From Arcuatula senhousia (taxonomy: Eukaryota; Mollusca; Bivalvia; Mytilida; Mytilidae): 64,000 nt of DNA. The DNA lies in the NCBI GenBank assembly GCA_963971305.1, contig OZ020304.1:6143576-6207575 (forward strand), in the 5' to 3' direction. Positions 24,466-39,600 of this stretch are shown here, piece by piece. A model generated the notes under the pieces. The model had not been told where the DNA came from, did not search any database, and worked only from the letters and a program-made list of their open reading frames with translations. The position numbers were made by a program, and so were the translations under genes. Each line of letters starts with the position of its first letter. Position 1 is the stretch's first letter.

Positions 24466-25371
24466 AGGAATAAATGTAAAAACGGCTTGCCATACACCTT
24501 GGGGTTGATTTTGGGTCTCTAGCTAATCCATGAATGTTACATGATTTTTAACCTGCCCCAAGTTTTGGCGGTACGTTTTTAACGAACGAGCGTTTTATCA
24601 TCTTTTAATTTGGCATATTTTCTAACTTGTTAAATATTTTTTTTTTGGGGGGGGGGTATGCTTCATTGTATGTCCAGTTCTTTTCATTACATGTAGTATC
24701 ACACTTAATCGATTTATAGTTCGCACATTTTAACATGAAGCTTCATTAAAAATGTGCTACGGTCAACGGTTTTACACACCAATAAAACATCAAAATACAA
24801 ACGTGCGATTCTTATAATTACATTCTTAATGCTTTTTTATTCATTTTTGTTTAATTTTGCTTTATGGTACGTCTTCAAGTAGACCTTCAAAAACAATATT
24901 CCACTTTGAGATACGCTTTCGTTGCTTCCAGTTGCGTATCTCAAAGTGAAATATTGTTTTCGAATGTCTACCAATGGGGATACTTGATGTTGAATGACCG
25001 AAAAGGCCAAGACATCCCCAAAACAAACCACACAGCATACAAAATACACAACAACTTTTAAATGCCAAATCGGCAAAGGTCAGTTACGAGTATCTTCTCA
25101 AAAACATATTTTACAGTTACGAGTATCTCATCATTGCAGTTACCGACAGCTTCGTGTTTTTTAGATTGACGATTCACGAGTTTCACACTACTAAAGCGTA
25201 TGTTAGATGGCAACTGTAGGCCATAAGCCTCGGTATTCTTTCTATTTTCATTCAAAAGAAAATCTTTTATAAAAGATATAAAGTAAAATCCGACTTTCGA
25301 GCAATATCCCCCGCCATCTTGAGATACTCGTAACTGCCGTTACGAGTAGCCGCCAACCGCCAGTGATAATT

Positions 25372-27696
25372 ATGGCATAAAAATAAATAAAAAGTAATTT
25401 ATGATATGCTTGTTATTGCATCTAAATTTGAGTGCTTAGTAAATATTGTAAATGCTATGACTATTATTATATCCTATGTAAATTTCTTAAAACTTGATTG
25501 GCTTTTACAGTCATGTGATAATTTACAGTTGTGGGGACGAGTGGTAAGGGCTTAATACATAAAAATGCGGTGTAAGTGCAACTTAATGTTACCTCGAAGG
25601 AGTCTGTTAATAGAATGATGTCTGAATCCAATTTGGGGATCTCAGCAGGGTGCACAAAGCTTGGTCAGTCTCCGCAATGTCCTTTGATCAATGAAAACAC
25701 TTGTTATGGTTGTTGAGTGAGTTTCGGGTGATTTCGTAATATGAAGTTTTTTGAGGGGGAGAGCAATAAGTTCAGTTAATGACCACACAGTCATGTGATC
25801 AAAAAAATAATTTGAATGTTTTATTTTGTTAACATACTAGGAAAACAATTTTAGATGTTTACATCAACTATTGTACCATTCTTGAAAAAAAACAATCATG
25901 TTACATCACAAGGTAAATGATTAACCAAAAATATAATAAAGTAATTGTGTCCCTCCAAATGGTAATCCTTCCGGATTATTGTTTCCCCTTGGACAAGCCC
26001 TGGTGAAAACAAAATACCCCCTCGAGACTACAATTCGGGGTGTTTTCTTCTATTGCAGGCCACAATTGTATATTGTCAAATCTGCAATAACTGTGGCCTG
26101 TTATGATTTTTTAAAACTAATAAATCATATACAATTACAATAACACTAACACATTTCAAAGAATTTTATTAGGTTTTTCAAAAACCAATAAATAAGCAAA
26201 TAAATATAATTGTCAGAGAATAAAATAGTTAACAATAAAACAAAGTTTTAACAGATATTTTAAAGTGTTCATCCACATTTGGTCTTAGGAAGAATCATAA
26301 TTGTAGCAAGGGTAAAAAAAAATCTCCTAAAATATATGATGCCCTACCTTGCAACATCTTTTTTGCGAGCATTGAACCATGAAGTTGATGTCAGCGGTAT
26401 GATTTTATGATTTCTGTTTTCTTACATCTTGAAGCATATGTGTTTCATGGTGATATCCTACCTTTTCGTGGAAAAGAATCTTTAACTTGTGCAACACATG
26501 TGATTCCTCTTACCCTGTGATCAATCATGCAACCATGAAATGGAAGAGACAGGTACAAATTGATGGTGATTATTGTTTGTTCATATCTTGATGCATGGGT
26601 GTAAAGTTTCATGATGATATTACAGTACACTTCATGGAAAAGTAACATAAACTATATTTGGGACAGATGGACGGACAAACAAACCCAAACACTTCCTGTC
26701 CCTAAACTTTGTGAGTGATTCACAAAAATGAAAGACATTAAATAAATGACAAATATTAAAAGAACATGCTTCCAAACATGCCTTAAGTCACAGAGATAGA
26801 TTGTACCAACATTTAAAACATATTGCTGTTTTGGTTTTCATTACAAATCAATTTATATTTCCATCCCTTGCATAAAACATCATCACAAATGTATAACAAT
26901 TGTTTAAAATAAATAAATAGTGGTATTGCAAATGGTTGAGAATATGGACGGAATATGACCATCATATTGTCGCTACAGCAATTATTAGCACTTTATAAAC
27001 ACAAAACATGCAAGTGTGTCTTGAACACTAGCTCCTCCCTTTTGGTAAAAAAATATGCAATAATAACAACAATTAATATTTTTGAAAAGCAAAAAGCCAG
27101 CACCATTCAAAACTTCTGTGATTTCTTAGAGAGTTATTGGTCTTTGGATTGAGGTCATAGCCGCAAACAAAATTATTTATGGAACATTTTAGATTATTTA
27201 AAAAAGTGTGAATTTTAAACATGTCTAATAAAAAAAAACAATCTTACTATTTTTGGTTAAAGTTTCAAATTGTAAAAAAAAAAATTTGAAAAAAAAATGA
27301 CAAAAGTTCAGTGTATGGATAAAATCCCGAACTGTTATGTTTACACTGGTTTACCCTAAAATATAAAATGGGAGGTCAAAACATATTAAAACAAGAAATC
27401 TTTGAGCCAACGCTTACTAGTGATAATACTGCTTTCACAACCAAATATAATACTGCTTTCACAACCAAATATCAGCAACCTAAGACTAACACTGGCTAAG
27501 TTATGAGCAAATATAACAAAGTGTGACGGAATGTCAGAACTACCGAAAACAGGTAAAACAGTTTACCCCAGTATATTTAATAAAGATGCACAACAGATAC
27601 ACAAATTGAAGACCATGAAAATGGAATGTATTGTATAGTGATCACAATAATTCCCACCACTTAGTGGTAGGTGACTTATAAATACTGATATATCTA
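25372..27696. other. Intergenic region between the 4.24-kb element and FSIP1
   Basis: Two convergent genes, MCFD2-like and FSIP1, end on either side. I see no coding exon. Contents: a hairpin with GGCCACA/TGTGGCC arms at about 26058-26100, diverged dispersed repeat text at 26325-26700, A-rich runs at 27225-27300, and a 24-bp direct duplication at about 27427-27474. The FSIP1 3'UTR must occupy part of the right side. Confidence 0.5.
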
Positions 27697-30600
27697 TCAC
27701 CTATTTAAAGGTGTAACTGTCCGTGATTTACTACTGGAGGGTCTCTCTGTATCAGGAGGCTTGGGAGTTAAACATTCTCCATCTATAGACATGAGATCTA
27801 TAGAGTCTTGTATTTTCTGGTTATAAATATTTGTTCGTATTGACGTTGCATAACTTCGACCACTTTGAGCACTAGAAACTCGACTAAATGAATCCTGAGA
27901 AACAAGGCTACCAGATCGATTAATTTCTGGTAAAAATGGTGTCTTTGAATCTCGTCCATCACTTAGAAATGAATCACTTCTATCAATACTATTACTTTTA
28001 CCAGATTTCCTATTTATATATGGTCCACTAATAGACATCATAGGGTCCATATTTTCACTGGAATAGTTAACATTTGGCTCCCAATATTGATCGGGGTCAG
28101 AATCAATACCATTGGTGTCTGTACGGGCAGTGAAGTCCTGCAGTCTGTCCGTCTGTTGACTAGGTTCATTATTCGGTCGTTCCGTGTACGGACGATCTGT
28201 TTGACTATTGTCATTCTCATTACTATCTGTAGAATCTATATTTGTCAATAATTCTTCAACTCGCTTCCATCTCAATGTTCTAGCACTCTCTGCTTCTTCA
28301 GAAAACAGAGACGTTATTTCTGTCGTTAATTCATTATCATTGTCATGGTCACTTTTAATTTTCCTCCATCGATCTACTCTAGCAGATACATCTTCTACAA
28401 AGGTTCTCTCAACATCATCATCTGCAATTTAAACATCATCAATTCATAAAAAGACTGGTGTACTATGTAAAAGATGATGGGCTCTGGAATAATTGTACAT
28501 GGCATAACCTACATGAAAAAGTAGTGATGCAAAAATCCACAAATGGAAAACTACCAGCAACTGATAGTGAATTAAAGTCATCATTAAAAAGGTATAGTGT
28601 GAGCAAGCTCGCAAAAGGGTACCCCCATCTATTTATTGCCAAAAAAAAGTCCAATTATCTCCCCTGAATGGTATTCAAGCACAATTAAAATTTTCAATAC
28701 AAAACTCCAAATGATGTACTTCCTTCATGTAAAGTAACAAAAAATCCACTAAGCAGTTAAGGAGGATTTGCACTTACGAGATCTCCCATTGATCACTAAA
28801 TATTAAAAAAGCTTAAATACAATTATCTCCCCTGAATAATATCCAAGCAGCAAACTTTTTTTAAGCACATCTCCATGTATTGTACTTCCTTCAAGTAAAG
28901 TTTCATCAAAATCCATCAAGCGGTTAAGGTGGAGTTGCACTTACGAGATATATGGACAGACATACAGGCAGGGTGATTCCTATATACCCTCCAAACTTTG
29001 TTTATGGGAGGTATAAAAATACTTAATCTAGTTCAACATTTTGACTCATAAAATCCAAAGAAAAACAGCAAAACAGGGTTTTGCAATCACGCTCTTGCTA
29101 AATACATTAAGTAACAAATGCAAATGTAAACGCTTTAAAGAAAACACTTAAATCTCAGAAATCAGAGTTGAATTTTAAAATTAACAATTTTAGTGGCAGT
29201 CATTTCACTTACCCTCTTCTTCATCTTCTCTGACTGTTGAAAGTCGTGATGGCAATGCATTGTGGGCTTCCGTTAATAACTTTTGTAACACGTCTCCGGA
29301 TAGTTTAGGTGGATTTTCCATCAAAATATCTCTAGAAGACCTAGGTGATCTGTAAACAATATATAATGTAAAAATTTTTAAGTTGTACTAACCAAAAAGG
29401 TTTTATAGGTTATAGGCCAGAATATAAAATTTTGTGGATACAACAAAGGGCAATCATTCAGAGTACATAATTTTCAACTTATATTCAGCTTCTTAATGTT
29501 TTTTTTAACAGGTCGAGGAATCTACCTTTTAAGGATAATGTTTACATCAAATCTTTGACCAATGATATTTGAGAGTACATGAATAACTATGACCACAAAC
29601 ATGTGCTTTTTTTAAGAAATCATTAAACAAAAAATGACTCGCTGAACAAATATTAAATCTTAGAGGTGAAAAAAATAGTTTGTCTTTTTGCATTAATATT
29701 AGATAAAAAGTTAAAGTATAAAGAACACCAATTTTTCCCCAAGGAACATTGTCCAGTAGAGAGATTTTAGTGTTATGTTGACCTTTGTTATTGTCCATTG
29801 ACCAATGCACCGAATGAAAAAGAAGTCAAAATGTGGAACATAACATAACTTTATAAGGAGAATTTACCCATTAATAAAACTACGTTTAAAACCAAACCTA
29901 TTTGGTAATGACAAATTATGAGCGAGGAAGTTCAAGAAAATATGTTTATGTTCAGAACTTTTCTATAAAAACGTCGAAAAAGTTTTACAAATGTATTATT
30001 TTCTCCCATTTGAAAGGTCATATTTATAGATTTTGATTGATTGATAGGTCAAATGAAATGACCTGTTTAAGAATGACCATCTTTTACTTTTGTGGTTATT
30101 TTCTTAACAGAATAACTTAGAATTGAATTAATAAGTTGTTTTTTTAAGCGTGTCAACAATATGTTTCAAAAATAATTGCTATAAATCTTTGGATTTCTAT
30201 GTAACATACCTTGGTGTTGTTTCAGATGAATTACATAATGTGGATTCTGAGTCAGCTTCTGATACTCTGGAGGATAAATCTGCATATGATGTCCTAGATA
30301 TTGACCTGGCACACTGATCTAAAAGTTCATTTAACTGTGACGATGACAGGACACCTGCTGAATTCATTTCTGAAAACTGAAAATAAAAAGACCAAATAAA
30401 ACATAACAAAGAAGAAGAATCATGCACCAACAACCAGGGATGCACCTAAACATGTATCAGATTCATGTAATTTTATTAATGGATATTCAGTAGATTTTGT
30501 GTTTCTGTGTGTTTTAAATGTTGTCTGTTTTTTCGCCCTGTCCATGTTTGTGTTCACTTGTTTTGTCTCTGCCCATTCAGATTTAGACATTGGTAACTCT

Positions 30601-33600
30601 GCTTCTTTCATGTAAATTATGGTTTTAAAGCAGTAGACTAAATTTAGATATGCTTCAAACGAGTAGCTCACAAATGTATATTTATCTGGAGCACCTGAGT
30701 TCACTCTTGTTACGTCTTGAGTTTGTCAAGACCTTGTGTTGTTGATTTCTGTTTGGTTGATTTTGTGTTTCTTGTGCTGGTTTTGTTCGTGTTTGCCAGT
30801 TTCGTTGTTGCCCATTCGGACTTTTGACACTCGACTCCATTGGTGCCTCTTTGCTTCTGCTTCATATGGAAATCTACATTGCAATATATATGGGTTAATC
30901 ATTTTTTACCTCATCCTCATCCCTATGTGATAATTTCTCTAGCTGTTCATCCACAGAATGAAGCCGTTCTCTCAATTCTCTCTGATCCTTGTATTCTAGT
31001 AAAGCTTTCTCACCAAAATGTTCTATGTCCATGTTCTTTTTTATAGAGACTGGTGTGAACAGCTTGTAGGACTAAGAGAAATGATAAGAATAAATAATGT
31101 TGTATAAAACTTTAAAAAAAAAGGTCCCAGAATCACTGTGGTTTCATTATTTTTTTTTAAGATTATTAATTTTTGTGGTTTTGTGAGTTTCTGTATACCA
31201 CAAAAATAAGAATTAAACAAAGAGTTATTTTAACATTAAAGTTGTACTCACTATCCCCCATGTTTTCCATTCATTCATTTATATGTGTACAATATGTTAG
31301 TTTTGTTTAAATATGATGTTATGTATAAGCTTATGTTGCGCTTAGGTGCCTGAGTTTGTCTAACAAAATCTTGAAATCTTGATATAACATTAAGAAACAT
31401 GTGGAAACCACAAAATAAAAAATCCAAAGAAATGTCTTGTTTGGTAAAACCATAGACCTGGATGTTACATTATATTCTAATATACAGGTCTATGGTAAAA
31501 CCATGGAAATTTGTACTAATGAAAATAAATGCAATGAAAGTACCTTAAATGGCTTTGAAGCTTTTTGTAAAATAACTTTGACATACACTGTTCACTGTAC
31601 ATTATTAAGATCTCATTCTTCATGTTCTTATATCATCACTTTTAAAAAATTAAATTCATTACATAAGATATTTTCTGATTGTCTAAAATCAAAATACACG
31701 TAGTTTAAAAGACTAGGTATCTTTCCTTGTTCTACACTTGGTCAATTTACTCAGTGCTAGAGATGGCTTCATTTTTCAAGTTTTTGTTTAATGCTTTTGG
31801 TTTTCACCTTCCTATGTTATTGCTTCAGATGCCACTGAAGAGAGGCTACTCCTTGTAGGATGTGTATAAAGGTACAGAATAACAAAATAAAACCATTTAT
31901 TGGTATCTTAATTTGTACTTTGCACTGTCATTTGTCACTATTTCAGAAATAATTCTCGTTAAAAGACCATGTAGCCTGACAAATAATTTTGATTTTGCCC
32001 CTTTAATAAGATACCTGAGGAGTGGATGGTGTGTACATGACAGACTCGTAGTCCTCTGGAGCCATTATTTCTTTCAGTCGACTTTCGATTGTACACAATG
32101 ATTTTTGGTCATCATCATCAGGGACAAATCCTTCACCAGCATGGACAGCTAATTGAAATCTGGGAATATCGATTTCCTAAAACAAAAAACAAAAAAATAA
32201 CATGGATTCCAATGAAAAAAAGATTTTGAAAATTGGACCACAAATGAATAAGTTGACATTTTTGGCGCAGCCGTCTTTGACCCTATACAGCAATTAATGC
32301 AGTGGTGCAAAATAAATCAACAACATTGAAACATTTTGTTGACTTATTTCAATTAGGAATACAATAAAAGAAATTTAAACATCAAATGTAAAAATAAATA
32401 TTCTATGGAAGTTATGTCTTTACCACCCGTATTAGCCTCTTTTGGCCCCTAATTCTTACTAAAACAGTAGGGTCCACAAACCCTTAATGCAATACCAGAT
32501 CTCCTTAAGTGGTTACAAACAACATCAATATTTCATAATAATTGGTCAATATTTACTCAAGTAATTGCACAGAAACCAAATGTCCCCAGATGATTTAGAC
32601 AACATCGTTATAACATTATACAATTGCAAAATTTTTGTGTTTGTATAAAAAAGTTTTTACTCCTACCAGTAATCAGGGTAGGAAATTTGCTGAAAAAGTT
32701 ACCAGCCCTGAATTAAAATTCTACCTATTTTTATTAAATAGCCAGTCAAATTTTCATGCAATTTAGCCAGCACTGCAAAAAATTTCCCAGTCTCAGGTTG
32801 GCGGTAAGGCTATAATGTCTAACTGAGCAGTAATACATTCACAACTTCCTCATCTTTATAGAGGAATCCTAATGATGCTACTTGTCATAAACCAGAACAA
32901 GTGTGGCCACCACTAGGAATCTCATTCACAATGTACATCGGCCTTTCATACACCCCAAGTGTCTGCATAATAAATATCAGATGCCTAGTCATAATAATAC
33001 TTGTCAAGAATTTCATTTTCCACAAAAGTCTTACAGAGAAGTTTAAGACTAAAAAAAAAGAGTCCTTGAAGCATGAAAATGGGGTCAAGGTCACACAGCA
33101 TGGTACCAGTTGCATAAACTACAATCACAAGTGTTTGTATACCAAATATCAGATGCCTAGGTATTATACTTTTCATGTAACTTGTTTTCCATAAAAGTCT
33201 TAAAAAAAATTACAACTAAAATAACCCTCAAAGTTCACAGTCGCTGAAGCATGGTGCAAGTTGGATAGACCACATCCCCAACTGTTTGAATACCAAATAT
33301 CAGATACCTAGGTATTACACATTTCATGTTTTTCATTTTTCACAAAAGTCTTACAAAGAAGTTTAAGACTCGGAAAAAGTTAACAGAGTCATTGAAGTGT
33401 GAAAATGGGGTTAGGGTCACACAGCATGGTGCCAGTTGTGTACCCCAACTGTTTGTATACCAAATATCAGATGCCTAGGTATTGCACTTTTTATGTTATT
33501 CATTTTCCATGATCTGAACCCCTGATTCTATTTTAAAACAATGGCCACCATATTGGTTTTCAAAAACTTTGTAGAGGACATCCTGAAGACCAAGAATACA

Positions 33601-36600
33601 AAGTTTGAAAGCAATTCCTGCAGTGATTTCAGAGAAGATCTTTTTAAAGTTAACAGACTGATGACAGAAGATGGACATGACACCTCATGGCTGCCAGCTT
33701 TACTGATTTTCGCAGGTTTTCCTGATTTTTTCCCCTTATCTTACAATAAATATAATAGGAAATAGCACAGGAATAATTCAAAAACCCAATTTCAAAAGTT
33801 GGCAGGCAGCTCTAATGCATAATGATGATGAGATGATGATATCTCACATGACTATTCAGATCAGGTGAGCTAATTTGGGTCAGTTGAGCTGAATACTTGA
33901 CATGATAAAGATCATTGTATTTTTTTTGGTGCCAAGCAGAGAGGTGTATCATTTTCAAAATAAGTAAGTTTTAACAATAATAATATGTGTTTGAAATCTG
34001 AAGATTTTGACATTTTATGTGTGTTTGACAAAAACAAGTACAGATAGTTAAGCAATGAACTAAACCCACTTTGTATATTGATAAAACAAGCAAACTAAAT
34101 AACAAACATGATGGTGAGAAAAATCATGCATGGAAGACATCAAACTTGGACAAATACAAATGATTTTTTTTAATGATTTTATTTGATTAAAATAAATAAC
34201 AACAATACATTAAAACTGAGTTATAATCAAAGAAAGCTTGTAAACTAAGCTGAATATGTTTAAAAAATACTTTGCCATAATAAACAGCTCAGCAATATAA
34301 ATTTCTTTTAACATTTAAAAAAAATAATTTCATGTTGAACAACTAAACTAATACTGAATTATATTTGAACAAACAGAAATGGCAATAAATCAAATTAAAT
34401 TTCAAATGTCCAAAGTTTTGTCCAAGTTTCATGACTTCCATGCAATATAAGCATATTTATAACGTACATCAGCATCTTCGTCATCAGGGATTTCTGGAAG
34501 CTGATCTAGATCTCCCAAGAGGTTTTCTATCCTGTCTTTCTCTTCTTGTGTCATAGGTATAGGGTTTTCAGCATCTGCAGCAAGCTGTAATGATAAATAA
34601 CTCAAATACTGACTGAGTCAGAAAAGGGCACTGTTGGCAAACATTGTAGTTTTGCCAAATTTTAATGCAAATCCTAAAATGGTACTAATGAAATGCTATT
34701 TTCTTTAAGTTGAGAAATTTAGTAAACACATTTTAGTCCAACATTTGTGAGCTTCCAAGAATAGTTCATTATTTGATATTGAAAATTACACAACTATCTC
34801 TTCTTTATAATTTAAAACAAATGAAAGTTGTGTGTTTATTACTGTAGAAGCCTGGTTTAAAGTCTAAATAAAGTTTGTTTTTGCCTTCAAAAATGATGTC
34901 TTCCTTCAAAAGTTCTAAGTTCAAATGTCCATAAGCCCCTAAAAATTTGGGGATCAAAATTTCTTGGTAATATGCACAACTACATATGGTGACCTTTCAA
35001 CATTACAAGTTTCCTTGAATACTGTTCTGTAGTTTCAGGGCAGTTGCATTGAAAAGGATTTTCATAAACTTTCTAAGTTAAAAGGGCCATTACTCCTACA
35101 AAAATTTGGAGATCAAAATTTTCTGGCAATATGCACAAAAACATATAGGGTATCCTATCTTTATACCAAGTTTCATTAAATTCATTTCAGTAGTTTCAGA
35201 GAAATTGCGCTGACAATATGATAAATGAGGATTTCATCAAATTTCTAAGTTCAAAGGGCCATAACTCAAACAAAAATTTAAGGATCAAAATTTCCTGGTG
35301 ATATGCACAAGTACATATGGTGTCCTTCCTATATACCAAGTTTTGCTGAATTTGTTACTGTAGTTTCAGAGGAGTTGCGCTGACAAACTTTGTGACGGAC
35401 AGGATAAAAACAAAATGTCTCCCCACAAAAGTGGGGGGAGACATAATTTAATGACCTTAAAAAAAAAATTAGTGAACATGGTACAGAACTATTTCTTGGG
35501 AACTATTTAAATACCTCTTTGTTTCTCTTGATGAAGTCTTTCTTCTTTTTGTGTTTCTTTGACCCTTTTTCACTGCCATTTATTGATGTAGAGCCACTGG
35601 TTGAAGCTGTATCTCTGGTTGAACTAGAGGCAGATCCACTGGCATTAGAACGACTGGATTTTCCTGAAATGACATGGAATAACTTCAGAACTAGCATTCA
35701 TTTTTGTGATTACTACTACAATAAGTTATAGGATATCATTTTAAAAAATTGTTGTAATTTTTTATAAGAATTGCTCATACCTAAAAGTCTGTCAAAAATA
35801 GCCTGATTTTAACAGGAAGAAGGTGAGCCACAGATTTAAAATCAAATCATACACTAAGTTACTATTTTGATGCTTCATATTATAAATATCAGAATTATGT
35901 GATTGGTTGATGAGAACACTGCTACAAAAATATTTTCTTAGTCGGCCACTAATCTATGCCCACTCATCTGACATTCACCATTTCATAACTATGTGAAATC
36001 TGGCTAACAGTTAAGTTAATGATTACCTATGGAGGACAATCACAATGGTACTGACCAGGTACAGGCAATTATCATAAAACAAACCTTTAGATTTAGCACC
36101 ATCCGATTTAAGTCCAGGATAATCTTGTTCATTCAACTGTGTGGCAAAGACTGGCTCGTCTGGCAGGTCTGTTAACTTAATTCCTAAAATTAAGATTCAA
36201 CTTTGTCTATATTGTTCAATATCATCATCATAATGTGACTTTGTTAACATTTAAAATAATGTTTTTTGGGTGTTGCAATTATGTGACTTTATTAAAGGAT
36301 GTTTTCACTTGTAAGTAGCACCCTCTAGTATGTTTTATCATCAAACAAACACCATTTAGATTAACCAATGTTAAAAAATTTAAAATATCTTTACTGTTTG
36401 GGGTCTATTTTCATACAAATGTAATACCAATCAAAAAGAAGATTAACTCATGTTATTGAAGATTGAATTAGTGAAATAATTCTTGTTTTACTGTTTAAGA
36501 AAGTAAAGTAGGGATGTGTCCATGGGCCACAGATGCCCATTACAGATGGACAGACATGAGTAAACCATAATGCCCCCAACTTGTTGATACAGGATATAAA

Positions 36601-39600
36601 AATTCACAAACATTAACATGCTTCTCATTGTCCCTTAATTCATGTGAGAAAAATGGACCATGCTAAGAAGATATAGTGTTTACTTTGAGAAAGTGTTAAA
36701 AAGTTGCTTAACAACATTAAACATGCACAAGAAGACATTAAAGGGGAGATAATAAATGTGGTATTACAAACCCTCCTCATTATACTGTCCATAACCTAAG
36801 AAATACATTTATCATAAGTACAAAGCAACTTGTAAGTAAAATTTGTAGACTTTCAAATGTAGATTTATTTGTCTTTTAAATTGATTTCTAAGATAATAAT
36901 TTTACTGCATTAGAAGAGATAAATTCTTTTGTTTTGAAAATCACACCCTTTAGAAGACAAGAAATTTGAATGGAAGTTGTCACTGTATACGACTGAAATA
37001 AAAATTATGCTTCATTCAGTACGACCGATCCTAATAAAATTGTGTATTCTCATATTTCTTGTAACCTGTTGTTTTTGCAAGGAGTACCTTTAGTGCATTT
37101 GGATCTAATAAAGATACTTTACACAAAACCATATTATTATTTCATAAAATTTCTATCATTATTTCCAACATTTGTGCAGAATTTCTAAAATAATTTACAT
37201 TAATGTTTTAGTAAACTATCAATTTTCTAATAATCATACATTTTTCGAAAGACATTTTAATGCAGATCTGATTGCACTAGATAATTTTTTTGTGAAAAGA
37301 AAAGGTCGCCAAAAATACAAGAAATTCACACATTTTTCGGGACTGGTCATATTGAATTTAGCATAATTTTGCATTCGGTTGTACAGTGTGGTTGTAGTGA
37401 ATACAGCAGGAAATAAAACACTATTTCTTGTTAGCTTCATTGTTGATGTCTGTGAGCTCGGCCTTGGTGGAAGTAAAGCTATGAAACTTATATTACCATG
37501 ATCAATTATATAAAAGTGTACCTTCATTGTGACTTGGAGGCAAGGTTAAAGCTAGGAATTTCTCTGTGTTTAACTTGGCATCGGTGTTCTTCTGGTTTAA
37601 AGATTCTAGTTCTGATTTTATTCTAAAAAAAAACAACTTGAAAATTAAAAAAACATTTTACACTAAAATTTTGTTTTACAATGTATTGTATAGTAAAACA
37701 TTTTGTTTGTAGAATTCAAAGCCCCTTTATTTGTGATGTTTTCAATATATTATATTATTAATTTTTCGCATTGAAAAAAAAATGGTACTACAGGATAAAG
37801 CTACATACAAAATATCAAGCAACATGGGCATGTAGTTTCCTAGAAAACTGACATAAGTTTATGTGACATCCCAAGATACAAAATGCTGGATAAAATTACA
37901 TTCATAATATCAAGAGACTTGGGCAAGTAGTTTCATAGAAAACTGTAACATAAGTTTATGCGACATCCCAAGATACTAAATGCAGGACACAAGACAACTA
38001 ATAGTGCCAGTAAGACTCCCAAAACATTACCTTCTCTCTAAAATGATCCTGTCTTTCTTGACTTCTCTTTCCCTCTTGATCTTATTTGAGAGAATCCTGT
38101 CCAGTTTTCTCATTTTAAGAATGGCCTCCTTCAGTTTAGGGTCCATATCTTCCTCCCCTTCATTGTGTTGGTCCTCTGTCCGAGAGCTACCGGCCTCTAA
38201 TGCTGCTACCTTAGCCTGGTACATCTCCAGTTCAGATTTCATCTCCCCTCGAATCTGTTTCTGAATTTCATCTTTTATTTCCTTCATTATTTCCTTTTCT
38301 TCTTCACTGTCAACATCAATACCATCTTCTGTAATCACAAGATAAAGTTATAGTGTAAGCACTTCCAGGGTTAAGTTGCTGTTGTGATTTAAGTTAAAGT
38401 GTTAGCACTTCTAGGGTTAGGTTGCTATTTTACTGCTTAAAATTGGACACTGAAGTGTGTTTTCCCTTCCATAACCAGCTCAAATTGATATGCATGTAAT
38501 TTTCTTTAACTTATGCAAACTTTTGAGTTCTACCTACATGTAATATTAAGATCAAGGTCAAATTATTTGTAAATAACATGAAATGCATACAACTTCAAAA
38601 AAGATAAAGAAAACTGTAGATAAAGTATCAAATGTTTTTATATGGAAACTGAAAGATGAAAACAAGAGGCTCCCAGGAGCCTGAATCGCTCACCTGGTCT
38701 TGATGTCAATGAGCTGAACATTTAAGCAAGCAACAGCTTTTCTCTATCTGCAATAGTTTTCATTCTATTCTATTTCATTCAGCATTCCAAAAATACTATT
38801 TTTCGCATTTAAGGGGCTGTAACCCCTTTAAGGGGTTATCAGACAACTTCGACCATGTGAAGACGTTTGTAGAGCTAAATGAGCTGAAGCAAGCAACAGC
38901 TTTTCTCTATCTGCAATAGTTTTCATTCTACAGGCCAAAAACACTATTTTTTGCCTGTAAGAGGATGTAACCCTTATAAGGGGTCATCTGACAACTTCGA
39001 ACCTATGGAGACTTTTGTAGAGCTAAATGAGCTGAACATTTAAGCAAGCAACAGCTTTTCTCTATCTGCAATAGTTTTCATTCTATAGGGCAAAAACATT
39101 AATAAATGCTATTTTTCACCTTTAAGGGGCCGTAACCCCTATAAGGAGTCATCTGACAACTTCGACCAAATGGAGACTTTTGTAGAACTTTTGATCCTGA
39201 AGCAGCAGGGTGGCATCAGATTTCATCTATCTCTTATACTTTTTGAATTACAAGCCAAAAACAGTAGTCTGACCCCCCTGGTCTATTTTTAGTAATGGCG
39301 GCCATGTTTTTTGACGAATCAAAAATCGAAACACAAGTTAAGTGCAGGACACCCTAAGGATCAATCATACCAAGTTTCATTGAATTCTGTTCAGTAGTTT
39401 CAGAGGAGAAGATTTTTGAAAAATTGTTAACAGACAACGACGATGACAGACGCAAAGTGATGGCAATAGCTCACCTGGACCTTTGGTCCAGGTGAGCTAA
39501 AAATATATCTTTAACAAAGACATTAGGACCAGCATATTCGATTTCAGGCTTCATATAGAAAACACTGATCGTAGTTCTGGTCAATCTGGTGTCCAATATC

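Larger units (their letters stand above)
21130..25365. mobile_element. 4.24-kb element with 60-bp terminal inverted repeats and 6-bp target duplication
   Basis: Ends CACTGGCGGTTGGCGGCTAC... are inverted at 21130-21189 and 25306-25365 with two or three mismatches and are flanked by ATAATT at 21124-21129 and 25366-25371. Each end contains the palindrome TACTCGTAAC-GGCA-GTTACGAGTA. Further copies of CAGTTACGAGTATC or its complement lie inside at about 21354, 25082 and 25112, as expected of subterminal transposase-binding repeats. The interior has hairpins (23065-23101, 24888-24962) and a 1.2-kb palindromic satellite. I see no transposase, integrase or polymerase frame, so it looks non-autonomous; superfamily unknown. 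Confidence 0.8.
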
